From: Clostridiaceae bacterium
GTDB lineage: Bacteria > Bacillota > Clostridia > Saccharofermentanales > Fastidiosipilaceae
Reading direction: 5' to 3'
DNA length: 9,426 nt
NCBI GenBank assembly: GCA_012800515.1
Contig: JAAZJE010000035.1
Span: 1 to 9,426, forward strand
Shown here: positions 5,474 to 9,426 of the stretch, one piece after another
How positions within the stretch are numbered: position 1 is the stretch's first letter
How the letters are laid out: each line of letters starts with the position of its first letter
The notes under the pieces: generated by a model
Seen by the model: only the letters and a program-made list of their open reading frames with translations
Database searches by the model: none
Told to the model about the DNA's origin: nothing
Position numbers and translations under genes: made by a program

Positions 5474-6661
5474 TCAAAGTGCGAATTTTTCTTTGGCCTT
5501 GGCAAAACATTCCAGAGCGTAGTCCAGATTTTCCCGGGTATGCGCCGCGGAAATCTGCACCCGAATCCTTGCCTTGCCTTCCGGAACAACCGGATATTTA
5601 AAGGCTATCACGTAAACCCCGAGCTCCAGCAGATAGTCCGCCACTGCCAGAGCCTTGAGTGGATCGTAGACCATGACCGGGACAATCGGGTGCACGCCCG
5701 GAATGATGTCGAGACCGATCTCTGTGACACCGCGGCGGAAGTAGGCCGTATTCTCACGTAGACGATCCAGGGCATCATGGTTATCGGCCAGAAGCTCCAG
5801 AACGCGCAGAGCCGTCGCCGCGATTGCCGGCGCCAGCGTGTTGGAGAACAGATAGGGACGACTCTTCTGCCGCAACCAGGCGACTACCTCTTCGGACGCC
5901 AGCGTAAAACCTCCACTCGCGCCGCCCAAAGCCTTGCCCAGGGTCGAGGTCATGATATCGACGCGCCCCTCCACTCCGCAATATTCCGGCGTGCCGCGAC
6001 CGTTCTCCCCGACAAAGCCCGAGGCATGGCTGTCATCTACCGCCACCCAGGCGTCGTACTCATCCGCCAAATCGCAAATTCCCTTGAGATCGGCGATGAT
6101 GCCGTCCATCGAGAACACGCCGTCGGTCACGATCAACTTGATCCGCGCTCCGTCACGGTCGGCCTCGCGCAGACGCTCTTCGAGAGCCGTCAGATCGTTA
6201 TTCGCGTAGCGATAGCGCTTGGCCCGACAGAGCCGCACGCCGTCGATGATGCTCGCGTGATTGAGCTCGTCGCTGATAATCGCGTCCTCGGCGCCCAGCA
6301 AAGTCTGGAACAGCCCGCCGTTCGCGTCGTAGCAGGACGAATACAAAATCGCGTCCGGGAAGCGGAAGAACTCGGCGAGCTTCCGTTCCAGCCGACGATG
6401 GACCCGCTGCGTGCCGCAAATAAAGCGCACCGACGAGAGACCGAAGCCCCAGTCGTCGTAACTCTGCCGCGCCGCCGCCACCACCTCGGGATGATTCGCC
6501 AGCCCCAGGTAGTTGTTCGCGCACATATTCACCAGATTCGTCTGCGTCTCGGTTTCAATCACGTTGCCCTGCGGCACCGTCAGAATCCGCTCTTCGCTGT
6601 ACAACCCCGCCGACTTCAATTCGGCCAGCTGTTCGGCAATTATTCTCTGTCCCTTTTTCAT
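5474..6661 (-). CDS. kbl: Glycine C-acetyltransferase (2-amino-3-ketobutyrate CoA ligase)
   Basis: A 395-residue PLP enzyme of the alpha-oxoamine synthase family, matching the E. coli enzyme in length and in long stretches. Recognisable blocks are CANNYLGLANHPEV, SVRFICGTQ (from residue 77), DELNHASIIDGVRL (H135), TDGVFSMDG, VDDSHASGFVGENGRG (D209/H212) and the PLP-lysine motif TSTLGKALGGASGG with K243. It cleaves 2-amino-3-ketobutyrate with CoA to glycine and acetyl-CoA, the second step of threonine breakdown. The start codon overlaps the tdh stop (ATGA at 6658-6661), and the Shine-Dalgarno GGGAGAAG (6666-6673) lies inside tdh, so translation is probably coupled. That removes the unstable intermediate as it forms. 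The related enzymes BioF and HemA are less likely because the ICGTQ and NHASIIDG blocks and the tdh partner fit KBL. Confidence 0.96.
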   Translation of the reverse strand: MKKGQRIIAEQLAELKSAGLYSEERILTVPQGNVIETETQTNLVNMCANNYLGLANHPEVVAAARQSYDDWGFGLSSVRFICGTQRVHRRLERKLAEFFRFPDAILYSSCYDANGGLFQTLLGAEDAIISDELNHASIIDGVRLCRAKRYRYANNDLTALEERLREADRDGARIKLIVTDGVFSMDGIIADLKGICDLADEYDAWVAVDDSHASGFVGENGRGTPEYCGVEGRVDIMTSTLGKALGGASGGFTLASEEVVAWLRQKSRPYLFSNTLAPAIAATALRVLELLADNHDALDRLRENTAYFRRGVTEIGLDIIPGVHPIVPVMVYDPLKALAVADYLLELGVYVIAFKYPVVPEGKARIRVQISAAHTRENLDYALECFAKAKEKFAL

Positions 6662-7707
6662 TTTTCTTCTCCCGTCCAGTCCAGTATTACCTTGCCCGCC
6701 TGCCCGCTGATCATCGCCGCAAAGCCGGCCTCGTAATCACGATAATTAAATCGATGTGTAATGATCGATGTTAGGTCCAGTCCGCTCTGAATCATGGCAA
6801 TCATCTTGTACCAGGTCTCAAACATTTCCCTTCCGTAGATTCCCCTAATTGTCAGACCATTAAAAATCACCCGATTCCAATCGACCGTCGTCGGCTGCGC
6901 CTGCGTGCCGAGCAGGGCGATCTTGGCCCCGGTTTTCATCACCGAAAGCATCTGATCCAACGCCTGCGGTGAGCCGGACATCTCCAGACCGACGTCGAAG
7001 CCCTCGGTCATACCGAGTTGCTTCATAATATCGCGCGGGTGGGTCTCCCGCGTATTGAGCAGATCGACCTCAGGGACGATTTTTCGCGCCAGTTCGAGGC
7101 GAGTCTGGTTGATGTCGGTCAACACAACATAGCGGGCGCCGCAGAACAAAGCAACGCAGGCGGCCATAATGCCGATCGGGCCGGCACCGGTGATCAGGAC
7201 ATCTTCGCCGACCAGGTCATAGGCCAACGCCGTGTGAATCGCATTGCCGAGCGGATCGAAAATCGACGCGATCTCATCGCTGATATTATCCGGGAGAGGA
7301 ATCACGTTAAAAGCCGGCAGGGCCAGATACTCGGCAAATGCACCCGCCCGATCAACCCCTACTCCCAGAGTATTACGGCAAAAGTGGCGCAGTCCGGCGC
7401 GGCAGTTGCGGCAGAACCCGCAAGTGATATGGCCCTCGCCGGTCACGCGCTGTCCTATTTTCAGACCGCGCACCATATCGCCCATGGCGACGATATCACC
7501 GGAATACTCGTGTCCGATCGCCATCGGCACCTTGATGTGTTCCTGGGACCAGCGATCCCAGTTGTATATATGCACATCGGTACCGCAGATGGCGGTCTTT
7601 TTGATTTTGATCAGAACCTCATCCGGTCCGTATTCGGGAAACGGAACCTGACACAGTTCCAAGCCTGGGGCCGCCTTTGTCTTTACCAGAGCAGCCATTG
7701 TTACCAT
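6658..7707 (-). CDS. tdh: L-threonine 3-dehydrogenase
   Basis: A 349-residue zinc-dependent medium-chain dehydrogenase very close to E. coli TDH. The catalytic zinc site shows C41 in AICGTDVHIYNWD and H66-E67 in IGHEYSG. The structural zinc site has four cysteines (C96, C99, C102, C110) in GHITCGFCRNCRAGLRHFC. The Rossmann loop GAGPIG is at 174-179, and D198 in VLTDIN indicates NAD preference. EGFDVGLEMSGSP and IYGREMFETWYKM are TDH-type blocks. It oxidises L-threonine to 2-amino-3-ketobutyrate, used by kbl immediately downstream. The ATG at 7707 is chosen because GGAGG (7716-7720) is 8 nt upstream; a second ATG three codons later is 17 nt away. That ribosome-binding site lies inside the last codons of the upstream sugar transferase, whose stop is 3 bp before the ATG. 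Sorbitol or other polyol dehydrogenases are excluded by these blocks. Confidence 0.96.
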   Translation of the reverse strand: MVTMAALVKTKAAPGLELCQVPFPEYGPDEVLIKIKKTAICGTDVHIYNWDRWSQEHIKVPMAIGHEYSGDIVAMGDMVRGLKIGQRVTGEGHITCGFCRNCRAGLRHFCRNTLGVGVDRAGAFAEYLALPAFNVIPLPDNISDEIASIFDPLGNAIHTALAYDLVGEDVLITGAGPIGIMAACVALFCGARYVVLTDINQTRLELARKIVPEVDLLNTRETHPRDIMKQLGMTEGFDVGLEMSGSPQALDQMLSVMKTGAKIALLGTQAQPTTVDWNRVIFNGLTIRGIYGREMFETWYKMIAMIQSGLDLTSIITHRFNYRDYEAGFAAMISGQAGKVILDWTGEEK

Positions 7708-7710
7708 ATT

Positions 7711-9126
7711 CTATTCCTCCTCAACCGGCCGATTAGCTTCGGCTCGAAATACATCGTCATCGCAGTCCCCATTACTGCACAGGTTATCTATCAGGGCGGT
7801 GTCAAAGCCCTCCGTACTATCGCCCCGGAACAGAACTTTGACCGTGGAGAGCAGCAGACTCAAATCCAGGCGCAGAGAATAATTTTCGATATAAAGCAGG
7901 TCGAGCCGCGCCTTATCCTCATAAGTCGTATTGTACCGCCCGTAAAGCTGGGCGTACCCGGTCAGGCCGGCCTTAACCCGGTGGCGATAGAGAAATTCCG
8001 GCATCAGCTCGGCGTAGTAGTCGGTGTTCTCGACACGTTCGGCGCGGGGCCCGACCAACGACATCTCGCTCTTGAGTACATTGATCAGCTGAGGCAGCTC
8101 GTCGATTCGGGTGCGGCGGATGAAACGTCCGATCGGCGTGATCCGGCTGTCGTTCGGAACAGTGAGCTGTGCCCCGTCTTTTTCGGCGTCGACTCTCATA
8201 CTGCGGAATTTAATCAGCGTGAATATCTCTCCGTTGCGGGTATAGCGCTTTTGATAGAAAAATACCGGCCCACGATCGTAGAGATAAATCAGTAGAGCCA
8301 CGATCAGAGTGATCGGCAAGGTTACGGCAAGTAGAATGAAGGAAATGACAATGTCCATGAGGCGCTTGACCAGCAGCTGCTCCAAAGAGAGCGGCTGATT
8401 ACGGCAAGTATAAAAGAGCGAGTCGCTACTCAGGAACGGGCGCGCCGAGTTGAGAATTATGTCGCCCATATTCGGCAAGATCAGCAGGCGCTTCTGCTGC
8501 ACAAAGCAATAATCGATGATTTTGGCGCGCAGATCGGTATCCACCAGACCAATGATTATTACCCTATACTGATCCATTTCCTTGCACAGTTCATCGTAGG
8601 AAGTTTCAGCGGAGATTACCTTGTGCAGATCATAACGATGCCTCTCCCTGGTCAGTTTTACAACCGCCTCATGCTCCCAACGTTGCTTCCCGACAATCGC
8701 CAGGCAAGCGCGGGAAGGGCGGGTCACGATATAGACCTTATGTCCTACGAAGAAGAGTAGCACGCAAATAAGCCATTGCACGCCGCTGCAAACCAAAATC
8801 GGCCAAAATGGGAGCATACGTGATGCGAGAAGGGAGAAGATGAAATACATGAGGATGTTCGCCATCAGGACGGAGAGAAGGTAAGATAGAGCCAGTTCCC
8901 GGGTACGCTGGTAACCGATGCGCAGGGCATCGAAAATTGTCGTGCAGCTGATCAGTAGCAACATATAGATGAAATAAACTAATATGTTACCGCGCAGGAC
9001 GAACATCGTCTCACTGTAGAAAAGACTCTGTATAAAGGCCATTATCACCACCGAAACGATGATGATTGCCAGCTTAATACCGGCGACAAGAGCACGCCGG
9101 AAGTCTTTGATTGAGAACTTCCTCAT
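7711..9126 (-). CDS. Polyprenyl-phosphate hexose-1-phosphate transferase (initiating sugar transferase)
   Basis: A 471-residue integral membrane protein of the WbaP/WcaJ-like family. It moves a hexose-1-phosphate from a nucleotide sugar to undecaprenyl phosphate at the inner membrane, the first step of exopolysaccharide, capsule or O-antigen repeat synthesis. Four N-terminal hydrophobic segments lie at about residues 13-36, 46-66, 80-101 and 106-128. A soluble middle region (about 140-240) follows, and then the catalytic domain. That domain opens with KRLMDIV and a membrane hairpin (about 257-282), then DRGPVFFYQKR, FTLIKFRSMRVDAE, the catalytic Asp-Glu pair (342-343) in RTRIDELPQLINVL, EMSLVGPRAER, and KAGLTGYAQLYGRYNT. 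The middle region lacks a clear glycine-rich nucleotide loop (CLAIVGKQRW). An acidic tail (about 437-471) follows the domain. GAGG (9132-9135) is 5 nt before the ATG. It lies between a flippase-like gene and tdh. The sugar specificity is unknown. Confidence 0.92.
   Translation of the reverse strand: MRKFSIKDFRRALVAGIKLAIIIVSVVIMAFIQSLFYSETMFVLRGNILVYFIYMLLLISCTTIFDALRIGYQRTRELALSYLLSVLMANILMYFIFSLLASRMLPFWPILVCSGVQWLICVLLFFVGHKVYIVTRPSRACLAIVGKQRWEHEAVVKLTRERHRYDLHKVISAETSYDELCKEMDQYRVIIIGLVDTDLRAKIIDYCFVQQKRLLILPNMGDIILNSARPFLSSDSLFYTCRNQPLSLEQLLVKRLMDIVISFILLAVTLPITLIVALLIYLYDRGPVFFYQKRYTRNGEIFTLIKFRSMRVDAEKDGAQLTVPNDSRITPIGRFIRRTRIDELPQLINVLKSEMSLVGPRAERVENTDYYAELMPEFLYRHRVKAGLTGYAQLYGRYNTTYEDKARLDLLYIENYSLRLDLSLLLSTVKVLFRGDSTEGFDTALIDNLCSNGDCDDDVFRAEANRPVEEE
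7714..7722 (-). promoter_or_regulatory. tdh ribosome-binding site embedded in the end of the sugar transferase gene
   Basis: GAGGAGGAA encodes the last three residues (Glu-Glu-Glu) of the sugar transferase and also provides the GGAGG Shine-Dalgarno sequence for tdh, 8 nt before its ATG. Ribosomes terminating on the upstream gene would stop at the tdh initiation site, so the two genes are likely coupled. Confidence 0.7.
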
Positions 9127-9178
9127 ATTTGCCTCGGTCGGTCAACGACCATCTCCCTGCCCAATAGTATAACGCAAA

Positions 9179-9426
9179 CTACACGTTATTGTGACCGCGG
9201 CGGAAAAGACGGGCAACAAATTGATCCTTGGTAATAATCAGCCAGAGCGCATAGAGGAGAGCACAGGCGGGAATTACAATCGCGATCGTCGGAAGTATTC
9301 CGAGAGCAAGGCTTCTGATCCCGTAGGCAATTGGGATAAAGAGCAGACTGGGCAGGACATAGCCCGCCACCCGCGGCGTAATCAGGCGATAGCGCATTCC
9401 GCGCCTAGTCGTGTAGATCTTGCCTA
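9179..9426 (-). CDS. Probable polysaccharide flippase (Wzx type), C-terminal end
   Basis: The frame is open to the right edge. The 82 complete codons end in a TAG at 9179-9181, and an internal ATG at 9397 is not needed as a start. The translation shows a basic stretch (GKIYTTRRGMRYRL), two hydrophobic helices (about VAGYVLPSLLFIPIAYGI and LGILPTIAIVIPACALLYAL) and a short cytoplasmic tail TKDQFVARLFRRG. That arrangement of two last helices, then '.YALWLIITKDQFV..LF', is how oligosaccharide flippases of the Wzx/MOP group usually end. Its position 52 bp upstream of an initiating sugar transferase on the same strand fits. Only the C-terminus is visible, so the name rests on shape and context; another polytopic envelope protein is possible. 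Confidence 0.6.
   Translation of the reverse strand, partial: GKIYTTRRGMRYRLITPRVAGYVLPSLLFIPIAYGIRSLALGILPTIAIVIPACALLYALWLIITKDQFVARLFRRGHNNV

Noticed and set aside
7018..8295. A 425-codon plus-strand open frame antisense to tdh and the sugar transferase
   Set aside because: It lies opposite two well-recognised genes and shows no family motifs; its length is explained by the codon bias of the true strand. The same applies to the plus-strand frame at 5777-6736 opposite kbl.
9179..9397. A complete 72-residue small membrane protein starting at the ATG at 9397
   Set aside because: The frame remains open to the window edge, there is no clear ribosome-binding site before that ATG, and the sequence resembles the end of a larger polytopic flippase.

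Overview
The window reads as a chromosomal segment of a moderately GC-rich, probably Gram-negative, saccharolytic bacterium. The evidence is a hexuronate-catabolism gene, three different Gfo/Idh/MocA sugar-type oxidoreductases and the end of an envelope or exopolysaccharide gene cluster. Nothing in the sequence fixes the phylum. I saw no rRNA, tRNA, CRISPR array, insertion sequence or phage gene.

Left part (1-2299). The window opens inside the 5' end of a minus-strand glucuronate isomerase gene (uxaC). Diverging from it across a 64-bp gap is a plus-strand pair of Gfo/Idh/MocA oxidoreductases (228-1229 and 1241-2299), 11 bp apart and probably co-transcribed. The gap holds a perfect inverted repeat, TGGTAC-N4-GTACCA, the best operator candidate in the window. 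It suggests that uxaC and the two dehydrogenases respond to the same sugar-acid signal.

Middle (2300-3001). This 700-bp convergent intergenic region is almost filled by a nested direct-repeat array. Short 31-32-nt units (A) alternate with long 113-nt units (B) in the order A-A-A-B-A-A-B-A-B-A-b. The B copies are nearly identical and end abruptly in a truncated fourth copy. A hairpin (2920-2948) follows. I regard the open frames through the array as non-coding. This is the most unusual structure in the window.

Right part (3002-9426, all minus strand, listed in order of transcription from the right edge). The C-terminal end of a probable polysaccharide flippase (Wzx type) comes first, then a membrane-anchored initiating sugar transferase, L-threonine 3-dehydrogenase (tdh), glycine C-acetyltransferase (kbl) and a phosphoglucomutase/phosphomannomutase. 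Gaps are 52, 3, -4 and 40 bp, so these five look like one operon. The tdh ribosome-binding site is formed by the glutamate codons that end the sugar transferase, and kbl starts in an ATGA overlap with tdh. The mutase fits sugar-nucleotide supply for the polysaccharide genes. The threonine-degradation pair (threonine to 2-amino-3-ketobutyrate to glycine plus acetyl-CoA) is metabolically complete but an unexpected passenger here. After a 113-bp gap with its own promoter-like signals comes a third, short and atypical Gfo/Idh/MocA protein (3002-3883).
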